A stretch of DNA of 64,000 nucleotides from Paracoccus yeei ATCC BAA-599 (GTDB lineage Bacteria; Pseudomonadota; Alphaproteobacteria; Rhodobacterales; Rhodobacteraceae): the NCBI RefSeq assembly GCF_000622145.1, contig NZ_JHWH01000020.1, positions 1-64,000 of the forward strand. Direction: 5' to 3'. The notes beneath the pieces are model-generated. The model was not told the DNA's origin and did not search any database. It worked only from the letters and a program-made list of their open reading frames with translations. Numbering within the stretch: the first letter of the stretch is position 1; every line of letters starts with the position of its first letter. Shown one piece after another: positions 15,837-24,835 of this stretch. Both the position numbers and the translations under genes were made by a program.

Positions 15837-17936
15837 ATGAAATCACCCTATGCGCCCCGCCTTGCCGTCGATATCGGCGGAACCTTCACCGATGTGGTTC
15901 TGGAAACGGCGCCCGGCGAATTCCTGTCCGGGAAATATCTGACCACCCATGCCGCCCCCGAGCAGGCCGTGATGACCGGGGTTTCCGATCTGCTGCAACG
16001 GTCGGGAACGCCTGCCGAGGCGGTCGGCGTCATGGTCCACGGCACCACGCTGGCCACCAATGCGCTGATCGAGCGCAAGGGCGCGAAGATCGCGCTGATC
16101 ACCACGCGGGGCTTGCGCGACTCGCTGGAAATCGCCTTCGAGCACCGTTTCGAGGTCTCCGACCTCTATATGGTTCGGCCCGAGCCGCTGGTGCCGCGCA
16201 ACCTGCGGCTTGAGGTGACCGAGCGCATGGCGGCCGATGGCTCGGTCCTGCTTGACCTCGACGACGCCAGCGTTGCCGCCCTGGTCCCGCTCCTGCGCGA
16301 AAACGGCATCGAGGCTGTGGCGGTCTGCCTGCTGCATTCCTATGCCAATCCGGCGCACGAGGCGCGCGTCGGCGCGATCCTGCGCGCGGCCATGCCGGAA
16401 CTGCGCATCACGCTTTCGGCACGCATCTGCCCCGAGATGCGCGAATACGAACGCGGCTCGACCGCCTGCGCCAATGCCTATGTCCAGCCGGTGATGGAAG
16501 GCTACCTGCGCCGTCTGGAAAGCAGCCTGCGCCAGATCGGCGTCGGCTGCCAGGTGATGCTGATGATGTCCTCGGGCGGGCTGACCAGTCTGGACATCGC
16601 CTGCGAACAGCCGATCAAGCTGGTCGAATCCGGCCCGGCGGGGGGCGCGGTGCTGGCCTCGCAGATCGCGCGCGAACTGGGGCTGGACAAGGTCATCGCC
16701 TTCGACATGGGCGGCACCACCGCCAAGCTGGTGCTGATCGACGACGGCGCGCCGCAGCGCAGCCGCCATCTTGAGGTGGCGCGGGCCTATCGCTTCCTGC
16801 GCGGCAGCGGCATGCCGCTGCGCGTGCCGGTCATCGACCTGGTCGAGATCGGCGCGGGCGGCGGTTCGCTGGGCGGGGTCGATGCGCTTGGCGGCGTGTC
16901 GGTCGGGCCGGAAAGCGCAGGGTCCGAGCCGGGGCCCGCGTGCTATGGCCGTGGCGGTCTGCGTCCGGCGGTGACCGACGCCGATCTGGTGGTCGGCAAG
17001 ATCGATCCCGAAGGCTTTGCCGGCGGCAGCTTCCGCCCCGACGTGGCCCTGGCCCAAGCCGCGCTGTCGGGCCACATCGGCGATCGCCTGGGCATGGACG
17101 TGCGCGGCGCGGCGGTCGCGATGATCGAGGTCGTGGACGAGAACATGGCCAATGCCGCCCGTGTTCATGCCACCGACAACGGCGTGGAACTGGAAGGCCG
17201 CACCATGATCGCCTTTGGCGGCGCCGCGCCCATGCATGCCGCCCGCATCGCGCAAAAGCTGCGCATCGAGCGCATCGTCATCCCGCGCGGCGCGGGCGTC
17301 GGCTCGGCCCATGGCTTCCTGATGGCCCCGGTCGCCTATGAGGCGGTGCGCACCCGGCTGATGCTGCTGGGCGGCATCGACCGTGGCGCGCTCAGCGCCG
17401 TTCTGGACGAGATGCGCGACGAGGCCTCCGGTTTCGTCCGCAGCGTCCTGCCCGCCGACCAGCCGCTGACCGAGGAGGCGACGCTTTACGTCCGCTATCG
17501 CGGGCAGGGGCACGAGGTGCAGATCGCATTGCCGCAGGGCCTGCCCGAGATGGACATCCAGGCCGAGATCCGCAGCCGCTTCGAGGCGGAGTATGTCCGC
17601 CATTTCGGCCGCATCATCCCCGGCATGGACATCGAATGCCTGACCTGGACGCTGACCGTGTCGGGGCCACGGCATCCCGCCGCCCCCGCCCTGGGGGACG
17701 CCGCCGCCCAGCCCGCCCCCTCGGCCCTGCGCAGCCACAAGGTGATCGACCTTGCCACCATCCAGGAGTTGACGGCGGAGATCCACAGCCGTCCCGACCT
17801 GGCCCCCGGCACCATGCTGCAAGGCCCGGTCCTGATCACCGAAGCCGAGACCAACACCACCGTTCCGCGCGGCTTTGCCGCCCGCATCGACGCGCGCGGC
17901 AATATCATCCTGACCGCCGAGGAGGCCGCCCAATGA
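15837..17936 (+). CDS. hyuA: Hydantoinase/oxoprolinase subunit A
   Basis: A 699-residue HyuA-family ATP-dependent hydrolase subunit. The N-terminus VDIGGTFTDV and the segment VHGTTLATNALIERKGAK are the actin-like ATPase signatures, followed by FDMGGTTAKL and AGGGSLGGVDALGG. With HyuB it hydrolyses cyclic amides (N-methylhydantoin, 5-oxoproline) or carboxylates ketones in related enzymes; no acetone-carboxylase gamma subunit is seen, so ring-amide hydrolysis is favoured. Its stop overlaps the hyuB start by 4 nt. Confidence 0.9.
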   Translation: MKSPYAPRLAVDIGGTFTDVVLETAPGEFLSGKYLTTHAAPEQAVMTGVSDLLQRSGTPAEAVGVMVHGTTLATNALIERKGAKIALITTRGLRDSLEIAFEHRFEVSDLYMVRPEPLVPRNLRLEVTERMAADGSVLLDLDDASVAALVPLLRENGIEAVAVCLLHSYANPAHEARVGAILRAAMPELRITLSARICPEMREYERGSTACANAYVQPVMEGYLRRLESSLRQIGVGCQVMLMMSSGGLTSLDIACEQPIKLVESGPAGGAVLASQIARELGLDKVIAFDMGGTTAKLVLIDDGAPQRSRHLEVARAYRFLRGSGMPLRVPVIDLVEIGAGGGSLGGVDALGGVSVGPESAGSEPGPACYGRGGLRPAVTDADLVVGKIDPEGFAGGSFRPDVALAQAALSGHIGDRLGMDVRGAAVAMIEVVDENMANAARVHATDNGVELEGRTMIAFGGAAPMHAARIAQKLRIERIVIPRGAGVGSAHGFLMAPVAYEAVRTRLMLLGGIDRGALSAVLDEMRDEASGFVRSVLPADQPLTEEATLYVRYRGQGHEVQIALPQGLPEMDIQAEIRSRFEAEYVRHFGRIIPGMDIECLTWTLTVSGPRHPAAPALGDAAAQPAPSALRSHKVIDLATIQELTAEIHSRPDLAPGTMLQGPVLITEAETNTTVPRGFAARIDARGNIILTAEEAAQ

Positions 17937-19630
17937 CCGCAGCCATCAAGACCATCCAGCTTCAGATCGTCTGGAGCCGCATGATCGCCGCAGTCGAGGA
18001 ACAGGCCCGCAGCCTGATCCGCGCCGGCTTTTCGACCTCGACCCGCGAGGCTGGCGACGTGTCGGCGGGCGTGTTCGACGTTCGCGGCGACATGCTGGCG
18101 CAAGCCGTGACCGGCACGCCCGGCCACATCAACTCGATGGCGAATTCCGTGCGCCATTTCCTGGCCGAATTTCCGCCCGAAACCATGGCCGAGGGCGATG
18201 TCTTCATCACCAACGATCCGTGGAAAGCGACCGGCCACCTGTCCGACCTGACGGTGGTGACGCCCGTGTTCCGGGCCGGGCGCATGATCGCGCTGTTCGC
18301 CTGCACCACCCATGTCGTCGATATCGGCGGCAACGGCCCCTCGCCGGAATCGCGCGAGGTCTATGGCGAGGGACTGTTCATTCCCATCATGAAGATCGCG
18401 GATCGCGGCGTGATGAACGAGTCGCTGCTGCGCATCGTGCGCGCCAATGTCCGCGAGGCTGCGCAGGTCGAAGGCGACATTTTCGCGCTGGTCTCGTGCA
18501 ACGATGTCGGTGCCCGCCGCTTGCTGACGATCATGGACGAATACGGCCTGGACGATCTCGAAAGCATCGGCGCGGAAATCCTGGCCCGGTCGCGCAAGGC
18601 GATGATCGAAGCCATCGGCAAGCTGCCCAAGGGAAGCTGGAAGAACAGCATCACCATCGACGGCTACGAGGAGCCGATCACGCTTTGCGCCGAGGTGACC
18701 GTCGGCGACGAAGGCATCCACATCGACATGGAGGGCACCTCGGGCCCGTCGCGCTTTGGCATCAACTGCCCGATCTGCTATGCCGAGGCCTATGCCTCGT
18801 TCGGGGTGAAATGCCTGGTCGCGCCCGGCCTGCCGAACAATGCCGCGACCCTGGCCTGCATCACCCTGAGCGCGCCCGAGGATTGCATCGCCAACCCCAG
18901 GTTCCCCCGCCCGGTGGTGGCCCGGTCGACCATCGGGATGTTCCTGCCCGATCTGGTCTTCGGCTGTCTGGCGCAGGCGCTCGAGGATCGCGTGCCCGCA
19001 GAAAGCACCGGCACGTTGTGGAACATCCGGCTGGCGGCGGCGGCTTCCGACAAGGCGCCGGCCTTCATGGTCACCAGCTTCCATTCCGGCGGCACCGGCG
19101 CGCGCCCGGCGCTGGACGGGCTGTCGGCGACGCCCTTCCCCTCGGGCATCCGCAACGTCCCGGTCGAGGTCACCGAGTCCATCACCTCGCTGGTGGTCTG
19201 GCGCAAGGAACTGCTGGCGGATTCCGGCGGGCCGGGCCGCCAGCGCGGCGGGCTGGGGCAGGTGATGGAGATCGGCAACCGCACGGGCGAGCCGCTGACC
19301 TTCTTTGCCCGGTTCGAGCGGGTGGTGAACCCGGCGCGGGGGCGCGAAGGCGGCGATCACGGAGCGCGCGGTCGGGTGTCGCTGGCCTCGGGCGAGGCGC
19401 TGAAGGCCAAGGGTACCCAGACCATCCCGGCGGGCGACCGCGTCGTCATCGAGATGCCGGGCGGCGGCGGCTACGGCCCCGCGACCGAGCGTCCGCTGGA
19501 TCAGATCGCGCGGGATGTTGCCCTGGGCTATGTCACGCCCGAAAGCGCCGCGCAGGATTACAAGGCCGTGGTGTCGCCGGCGGGTCGGATCGACGCGGCG
19601 GCGACCGCCCGGCTGCGGGCGCGGGGCTGA
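17933..19630 (+). CDS. hyuB: Hydantoinase/oxoprolinase subunit B
   Basis: A 565-residue HyuB-family subunit. Characteristic segments are IVWSRMIAAVEEQA, VFDVRGDMLAQAVTGTPGHINSM near residue 60, FITNDPWKATGHLSDLTVVTP and a C-terminal GGGGYGPATERP. It forms the catalytic complex with HyuA. ATGA overlap with hyuA implies coupling. The MmgE/PrpD gene begins 6 nt later. Confidence 0.9.
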   Translation: MTAAIKTIQLQIVWSRMIAAVEEQARSLIRAGFSTSTREAGDVSAGVFDVRGDMLAQAVTGTPGHINSMANSVRHFLAEFPPETMAEGDVFITNDPWKATGHLSDLTVVTPVFRAGRMIALFACTTHVVDIGGNGPSPESREVYGEGLFIPIMKIADRGVMNESLLRIVRANVREAAQVEGDIFALVSCNDVGARRLLTIMDEYGLDDLESIGAEILARSRKAMIEAIGKLPKGSWKNSITIDGYEEPITLCAEVTVGDEGIHIDMEGTSGPSRFGINCPICYAEAYASFGVKCLVAPGLPNNAATLACITLSAPEDCIANPRFPRPVVARSTIGMFLPDLVFGCLAQALEDRVPAESTGTLWNIRLAAAASDKAPAFMVTSFHSGGTGARPALDGLSATPFPSGIRNVPVEVTESITSLVVWRKELLADSGGPGRQRGGLGQVMEIGNRTGEPLTFFARFERVVNPARGREGGDHGARGRVSLASGEALKAKGTQTIPAGDRVVIEMPGGGGYGPATERPLDQIARDVALGYVTPESAAQDYKAVVSPAGRIDAAATARLRARG

Positions 19631-19636
19631 CCAAAG

Positions 19637-21016
19637 ATGCAGCCCGCGAGCCCCTATCCGCTGACGCAGCGGCTGGCCCATGTCCTGGCCGCGCGCCTGG
19701 CCCCCGGCGCCGATCTTGACCAGCAGGCGCTGGCGGCGGTGTCGCGCGCGCTGCTGGACACGATCGGCGTCATGGTGGCGGGCTGCGCCGAGGCGCCCGT
19801 CACCCGGCTGGCCCCGGTCCTGACCGCAGCCGACGGGCCGTCGATGGCGCGCGAGGCGGCCATGCTTCTGGGCACGGCCGCCCATGCGCTGGATTTCGAC
19901 GATGTCGCTTTCGGCGGTCATGTCAGCGCCGTGCTGGTGCCGGCGCTGCTGGCGGCCAGTCTGGGCCGGCCGGTCTCGGGTGCGGATTTCGCGCGCGCCT
20001 ATGTCGCGGGATACGAGGTCTGGTCCGAACTCGCCACCCGCGACCGCGACATGTATCACCGGCGCGGCTTTCACCCGACCCCGGTTCTGGGCGCGGTCGC
20101 GGCGGCGGGTGCGGTCGCGGTGCTGCTGGGTCTGGATCGGGCGCGGATCGCGGCGGCTTTGGGACTGGGGGCCAGCATGGCCGCGGGGCTGGTGGTCAAT
20201 TTCGGCTCGATGGCCAAGCCCTTTCACGCCGGGCGCGCGGCCGAGGCCGGGCTTCTGGCCGCGCAGCTGGCGCAAGGCGGCATGGGCGCCAGCGACGATG
20301 CGCTTGAGGGCGCCAAGGGGTTTCTGGCCTGCTTCACGCCGCAGGGCGCCGTGGACCGGGACCGGGCCCTGAACTGCGAGGAAACGCCCGGCTGGATGCT
20401 GGCCCGCCGCCAGCCCAGCGTGAAGCGCTATCCGGTCTGCTATGCGGCGCATCGGGCGGTGGATGCGGCGGTGGCGCTGTCGACGCGGCTGCCCGCGCAG
20501 GCGGGGCTGCGGGTCGAGGTGACGACCAGCGACCGCCACAGCACGACGCTGCGCTTTCGCGACCCGGCGACCGTGTCCGAGGCGCGTTTCAGCCTGGAGT
20601 TCTGCGTGGCCACGGCGCTGCTGCGGGGACGGCTGGGGCTGGCCGAACTGGGCGATGCGGGGCTGGCCGCGCCGGAGGTGCGGGCGCTGATGCCCCAGAT
20701 CTCGCGCCGGATCGCCGACCATCGCGATCCCGCTCTGGACGGCTATGCGCTGTTCGACCGGGTCGAACTGTTCGACGCATCGGGCGCGTCCCTGGCGGCG
20801 CAGGAGGTTCGCCGTCCGCGCGGGCATGCCGACAATCCGGCGGATTTCGCCGATCTGCTGGCCAAGTTCCACGATTGCGTCGCCAGGGGCGGATTGCCCG
20901 AAGGCTGGGCCGCGCGCATCGCCGGTCTGTGCGAGGCGCCGGCCGGTATCGAGACCGTGGCGCCGCTCGCCGCCGATCTGCTGGGCGTTGCTCGGGGGAT
21001 GCCGGGGCGTCGATGA
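19637..21016 (+). CDS. MmgE/PrpD family protein
   Basis: A 459-residue protein of the MmgE/PrpD fold, which includes 2-methylcitrate dehydratase, cis-aconitate decarboxylase and iminodisuccinate epimerase. Visible family segments include VSRALLDTIGVMVAG, GTAAHALDFDDVAFGGH and VKRYPVCYAAHRAVDA. No prpC or prpD partner lies in this operon, so a methylcitrate role is unlikely; an epimerase, dehydratase or decarboxylase acting on a dicarboxylate made by the racemase-hyuAB steps is more likely. Its stop overlaps the MFS start by 4 nt. Confidence 0.85.
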   Translation: MQPASPYPLTQRLAHVLAARLAPGADLDQQALAAVSRALLDTIGVMVAGCAEAPVTRLAPVLTAADGPSMAREAAMLLGTAAHALDFDDVAFGGHVSAVLVPALLAASLGRPVSGADFARAYVAGYEVWSELATRDRDMYHRRGFHPTPVLGAVAAAGAVAVLLGLDRARIAAALGLGASMAAGLVVNFGSMAKPFHAGRAAEAGLLAAQLAQGGMGASDDALEGAKGFLACFTPQGAVDRDRALNCEETPGWMLARRQPSVKRYPVCYAAHRAVDAAVALSTRLPAQAGLRVEVTTSDRHSTTLRFRDPATVSEARFSLEFCVATALLRGRLGLAELGDAGLAAPEVRALMPQISRRIADHRDPALDGYALFDRVELFDASGASLAAQEVRRPRGHADNPADFADLLAKFHDCVARGGLPEGWAARIAGLCEAPAGIETVAPLAADLLGVARGMPGRR

Positions 21017-22245
21017 CGGTTCTGCCGGGGGTGCTTGGCGCGCTGCGCTGCCGGGCCTATCGCCATTTCACGATCGGCAACGTTCCGTCGCTGCTGGGCC
21101 AGTGGGCGCAGCGCACGGCGCTGGCCTGGCTGATGTGGCGGATGACGCATTCCGGCACCTGGATCGGCGCGCTGGCCTTTGTCGAGCTGGCGCCGATGGT
21201 GTTGCTGTCGCCGCTGACCGGCGTGCTGGCGGATCGCTGGCGCTATCTGCGGGTCATGCGGGCGGTGCAGCTGCTGCTGGCCGGGCAGGCGCTGGCGCTG
21301 TTCGCCCTGGCGCGGTGGGGCGACGGGGCGCTGACGCCGGGACTGATGCTGGTCCTGGTGGGGCTGGGCGGCATCGCCACGGCGGTCGACAACCCGTTCC
21401 GCCTGTCGCTGGTGCCGATGCTGGTGCCGCGTCCCCGGCTGGCGGATGCGCTGGCGCTGAACTCGATGCTCTTCAACCTGGCCCGCTTTGCGGGGCCCAT
21501 GCTCGCGGCGGCGCTGCTGGCGTCGGGCGGCGCGGCGCTGGCCTTCATCGCCAATGCGCTGGCCGCGCTGCTGTTCTGCGCTGCCCTGCATCTGCTGCGC
21601 GACCCCCCGCTTGCGCGGCCCCCGACACCCGAGCCCTTGGGCCGCATGTCCCGCGACGGGCTGGGCTATGCCTTTTCGCATCCCGGGCTGCGGTTGATGA
21701 TGGGCATCTCGGTCGCGGCGGCGCTGCTGGCGCGCTCGGTCCCGGAAATCCTGCCGGGCTATGCCGCGCTGTTCGGCCATGAGGCCGAGCTGTTCGCGCG
21801 CATGTCCGCCGTGGTGGGCGCCGGCGCGATGCTGGGCGGCATCCTGGTGGCGCGCGGACGCTCGCCGCGCCGGCTGGCGCTGATGGCGCTGACGGCGGCG
21901 GGCGCGCTGGCCTGCATCGTCATCCTGCTGGCGCTGGCGCCGGGGCGGGTGCCCGCGCTGGCGCTGCTGTTCCTGCTGGGCACGGCCCTGGTGGTCAGCG
22001 CGGTGTCCAACCTGAGCGTGATCCAGATGACCGCGGACCCGTCGCGTCGGGGCCGCGTGTTGTCCCTGCACACGATGATCTTTCGCGGCGGTCCGGCGGC
22101 GGGCGCGTTGGCCATCGGCGGCCTGTCCGATCTTGTCGGCCTGCGCCTGGTCCTGGCCTTCTCCGGCGGGCTGTGCCTGATCCTGGCGCTGTGGTGCGCA
22201 TCGCGCCGTCAGCCCGGGCTCGCCAGCCTCCTGGACGAGCCCTAG
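21013..22245 (+). CDS. MFS transporter (EntS-like group)
   Basis: A 410-residue major facilitator with about 12 membrane segments; the N-terminus FTIGNVPSLLGQWAQRTALAWLMWRMT and PLTGVLADRW (loop 2-3 motif) resemble MFS_3 exporters. As last gene of the operon it may export an end product or toxic intermediate; import is also possible. It overlaps the MmgE/PrpD stop (ATGA) and meets the convergent GntR gene with a 4-nt overlap. Confidence 0.85.
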   Translation: MTVLPGVLGALRCRAYRHFTIGNVPSLLGQWAQRTALAWLMWRMTHSGTWIGALAFVELAPMVLLSPLTGVLADRWRYLRVMRAVQLLLAGQALALFALARWGDGALTPGLMLVLVGLGGIATAVDNPFRLSLVPMLVPRPRLADALALNSMLFNLARFAGPMLAAALLASGGAALAFIANALAALLFCAALHLLRDPPLARPPTPEPLGRMSRDGLGYAFSHPGLRLMMGISVAAALLARSVPEILPGYAALFGHEAELFARMSAVVGAGAMLGGILVARGRSPRRLALMALTAAGALACIVILLALAPGRVPALALLFLLGTALVVSAVSNLSVIQMTADPSRRGRVLSLHTMIFRGGPAAGALAIGGLSDLVGLRLVLAFSGGLCLILALWCASRRQPGLASLLDEP

Positions 22246-22940
22246 TCCTCGGCCCGGGCATCCAGGCTGAACAGCATGCGGTGCTGCTGCGATGACCGGA
22301 TATGCTTGCGCGCCGCCTCTTCCGCGCCTTCGCGGTCGCGCGCCAGCAGGGCCTTGACGATGGCGCGATGTTCCTCGGCAGCGGATTGGGCCCGGTCGCC
22401 CTTGTCCAGCAGGCTGGGCAGCAGCGACATCGTCAGCGTCAGCTGCGACAGGCTGCGCAGCAGATAGCGGTTGTGCGCGGCCAGCATCATCAGCCGGTGG
22501 AAGTTGCGATTGATTTCCACCAGCGCGCCGATGTCGCCCAGCGACTGGGCCTCCTTGTTGCTCAGCTCCTCCAGCATGGACAGCTCGATATCGCTGGCGC
22601 TTTGCGCGGCCAGGCGCGCCGAGGCGCCCTCCAGGATCTCGCGCATGAAATACAGCTCGACCACCTGCTGATGGCTCAGGACGGTGACCACGAGCCCCCG
22701 GCGCGGCTCGTTCGTCAGCAGCCCGTCCGCTTCAAGCCGGGAAACGGCATCGCGCACCGGGGTACGCGAGACGCCGAAACGCTCGGCCAGGTCGACCTCG
22801 GTCACCCGGTCGCCCACGCGCAGCGCCCCGGTGGTGATTTCCTTGCGCACCATGTCATAGATGTCGGAAACCAGGTCTCCCGAAGCCGAGGCCGTGCGCG
22901 ATCGGGGGCGGGACGAGGTTTCGGATTTCTCACGGGACAT
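22242..22940 (-). CDS. GntR-family regulator, FCD subfamily
   Basis: A 232-residue regulator with a winged HTH at about residues 25-90 (LAERFGVSRTPVRDAVSRLEADGLL) and a C-terminal FCD ligand domain, whose metal-binding His/Asp pattern includes NFHRLMMLAAHNRYL and AAEEHRAIVKAL. FCD regulators bind carboxylates or amino acids. It is divergent from the binding-protein gene at 23204 and convergent with the dpp/hyu operon, so it is the best candidate local regulator of both. The first 20 residues are Ser/Arg-rich and non-conserved. Confidence 0.9.
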   Translation of the reverse strand: MSREKSETSSRPRSRTASASGDLVSDIYDMVRKEITTGALRVGDRVTEVDLAERFGVSRTPVRDAVSRLEADGLLTNEPRRGLVVTVLSHQQVVELYFMREILEGASARLAAQSASDIELSMLEELSNKEAQSLGDIGALVEINRNFHRLMMLAAHNRYLLRSLSQLTLTMSLLPSLLDKGDRAQSAAEEHRAIVKALLARDREGAEEAARKHIRSSQQHRMLFSLDARAED

Positions 22941-23093
22941 GTGGGTTCTGTCTCTTAAGTATGGATGGAACGGGCAGTTTTCCCTCTATAAGCGCAGTGC
23001 CGTCGATTTCACAACGATTTGCACAATGGCCGCCCATTGTTCCGGCATGGCGGCCGCGTAGGTATTCCTTCCTTTGGCAGCACAAAGAAAAGC

Positions 23094-23116
23094 ATAAAAA
23101 AACTCTTGCCTCCAAG
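23094..23116 (+). promoter_or_regulatory. A-tract plus palindrome element, copy 2
   Basis: CATAAAAAACT followed by CTTGCCTCCAAG, again a TTG-N4-CAA dyad next to an A-tract. It matches the element at 9839-9862 closely in sequence and order. It lies 88 nt before the binding-protein start, within the GntR/binding-protein intergenic region. Confidence 0.5.
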
Positions 23117-23151
23117 CGGACGATGGACCTAGCCTTCCGGCATAAAGACAC

Positions 23152-23161
23152 ATGTATACAT
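23152..23161. promoter_or_regulatory. Candidate GntR operator ATGTATACAT
   Basis: A perfect 10-bp palindrome with the TGTATACA core seen in many FCD-type GntR sites. It lies between the GntR gene and the binding-protein gene, 42 nt before the latter's ATG. Related cores occur at 31357-31362 and 53910-53917. Confidence 0.5.
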
Positions 23162-23203
23162 ATGATTTTTCATGTGTGCCCAGTGAGAACAGGAGAGGTC
23201 AGG

Positions 23204-24808
23204 ATGACAATCGCGCGCAGGGGATTTCTGGGCATGGCCGGGGCGGCGGCGACATTGCCCTGGTGGGGCATGGGGCGGGTGCTGGCGGCCGAACCCGGCG
23301 GAACGCTGACCATCGGCCTGTCGACCGAGCCGACGGCGATCGACCCGCATTGGCACCTGGTCAGCCAGAACAATGCCCTGGCGCAGCATATCTTCGACCG
23401 GGTGGCGCATGGCAAGCCCGACATGACCGTCGGGCCGGGCCTTGCCGAACGCTGGAAGGCGCTGGACGAACTGACCTGGGAATTCACCTTGCGCGACGGC
23501 GTGCGCTTTCACAACGGCGACCCGCTGACCATCGAGGACATCGCCTTCACGCTTGAGCGCGCGCAGAACGTTCCGGGCGCGATCTTCAACATGCGCAGCT
23601 ATCTTCAGGACAAGGTGCTGGAAAAGGTCAGCGACCGGGTGTTCCTGATCCGCACGCCGATCCCGAACCCGGTGGTCGCCGATGAGCTGTCCACCTGCGC
23701 CATCGTCTCGAAGGCGGTGGCAGGCACGGCCACGACCGACGATTACAACAGCGGCAAGGCCGCCATCGGCACTGGCCCCTACAAGCTGGTCGAGGCCGAT
23801 CTGACCAGCCGCATCGTGCTGGCCCGGAACGAGGATTACTGGGGCGAGAAGCCCAGCTTCACGCAGGTGGTCATCCGCCCGATCCCGGTCGGCGGCTCGC
23901 GCATCGCGGCGTTGCGGGCCCGCGACGTCGATCTGATCGACAAGGTGCCCCCGGCGGATGTGAAGGGGCTTGAGGCGCTGTCCGACGTCGCGCTTGCGCG
24001 CGGTACGCCGAACCGCTGCATCTTCCTGACCATGGACCAAAGCCGCGCGGTCTCGCCCTTCGTGCGCGGCAAGGATGGCGGGGAAATCCCGAACGTCCTG
24101 CGCGATCACCGTGTGCGCGAGGCGATGAACCTGGCGATCGACCGTAAGGCGATCTGCGACCGCATCCTGGGCGGCAACGGCATTCCGGCCAGGCAGCTAG
24201 TCCCCGACACCATCTTTGGCGCCAGCCCCGACCTGGCGCTGCCGGCGGTCGATCTGGACCGCGCCAAGGCCCTGCTGGCCGAGGCGGGCCTGCCTGACGG
24301 CTTCAGCCTGACGCTGCACGGCCCGAACGACCGCTTCATCCGCGATTCCGAGGTGACGCAGGCGGTTGCCCAGATGCTCAGCCGCATCGGCATCGCGGTG
24401 CAGGTCGACACCATGCCCGCCAGCGTCTTCTATCAGCGCGCGACCAGCGGCGGGCCCGAGGGCGGCTCGACCTACAGCTTCTTCCTGGTGGGCTATGGCG
24501 CCAGCATGGGCGACAGCGGCCCGTCGCTGCGCAACGTGCTGATGACGCAGGACAAGGAAAAGGGCCACGGCGCCAACAACCGCCTGCGCTATTCCAACCC
24601 CGAGGTGGATGCGCTGGTGCTGGAAGGCCAATCCACCATGGACGATGCCAAGCGGGCCGCGCTTTATGGCCGCGCCAGCAAGATGGCGATGGACGATGTC
24701 GCGATCATCCCGCTGTATCACCCGGTCGATGTCTGGGCGTTCAAGTCGGGGCTGACATATGCCGGACGCAACGATGAGCGGACGCTTGCGATGGATGTCG
24801 GCATCTGA
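23204..24808 (+). CDS. Peptide-type ABC transporter binding protein (family 5), Tat-exported
   Basis: A 534-residue periplasmic solute-binding protein of the DppA/OppA type (GGTLTIGLSTEPTAIDPHW at the mature N-terminus; WEFTLRDGVRFHNGDPLTIEDIAFTLERA). The signal peptide has a twin-arginine motif, RRGFLG at residues 5-10, and likely cleavage near LAA-EPG. The start ATG 23204 has AGGAGAGG upstream. No permease or ATPase lies beside it; the only matching membrane genes are dppBC-DF at 9994-13764, so it probably serves that transporter. Confidence 0.9.
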   Translation: MTIARRGFLGMAGAAATLPWWGMGRVLAAEPGGTLTIGLSTEPTAIDPHWHLVSQNNALAQHIFDRVAHGKPDMTVGPGLAERWKALDELTWEFTLRDGVRFHNGDPLTIEDIAFTLERAQNVPGAIFNMRSYLQDKVLEKVSDRVFLIRTPIPNPVVADELSTCAIVSKAVAGTATTDDYNSGKAAIGTGPYKLVEADLTSRIVLARNEDYWGEKPSFTQVVIRPIPVGGSRIAALRARDVDLIDKVPPADVKGLEALSDVALARGTPNRCIFLTMDQSRAVSPFVRGKDGGEIPNVLRDHRVREAMNLAIDRKAICDRILGGNGIPARQLVPDTIFGASPDLALPAVDLDRAKALLAEAGLPDGFSLTLHGPNDRFIRDSEVTQAVAQMLSRIGIAVQVDTMPASVFYQRATSGGPEGGSTYSFFLVGYGASMGDSGPSLRNVLMTQDKEKGHGANNRLRYSNPEVDALVLEGQSTMDDAKRAALYGRASKMAMDDVAIIPLYHPVDVWAFKSGLTYAGRNDERTLAMDVGI

Positions 24809-24835
24809 TCGCAGCCTTGAGCCTGGGGGACCGGC

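Noticed and set aside
17495-20872. A minus-strand open frame of over 1100 codons antisense to hyuA, hyuB and the MmgE/PrpD gene
   Set aside because: It mirrors the codon pattern of three well-supported genes, is rich in Arg, Gly, Gln and His as antisense frames in GC-rich DNA are, and has no family motif or ribosome site.
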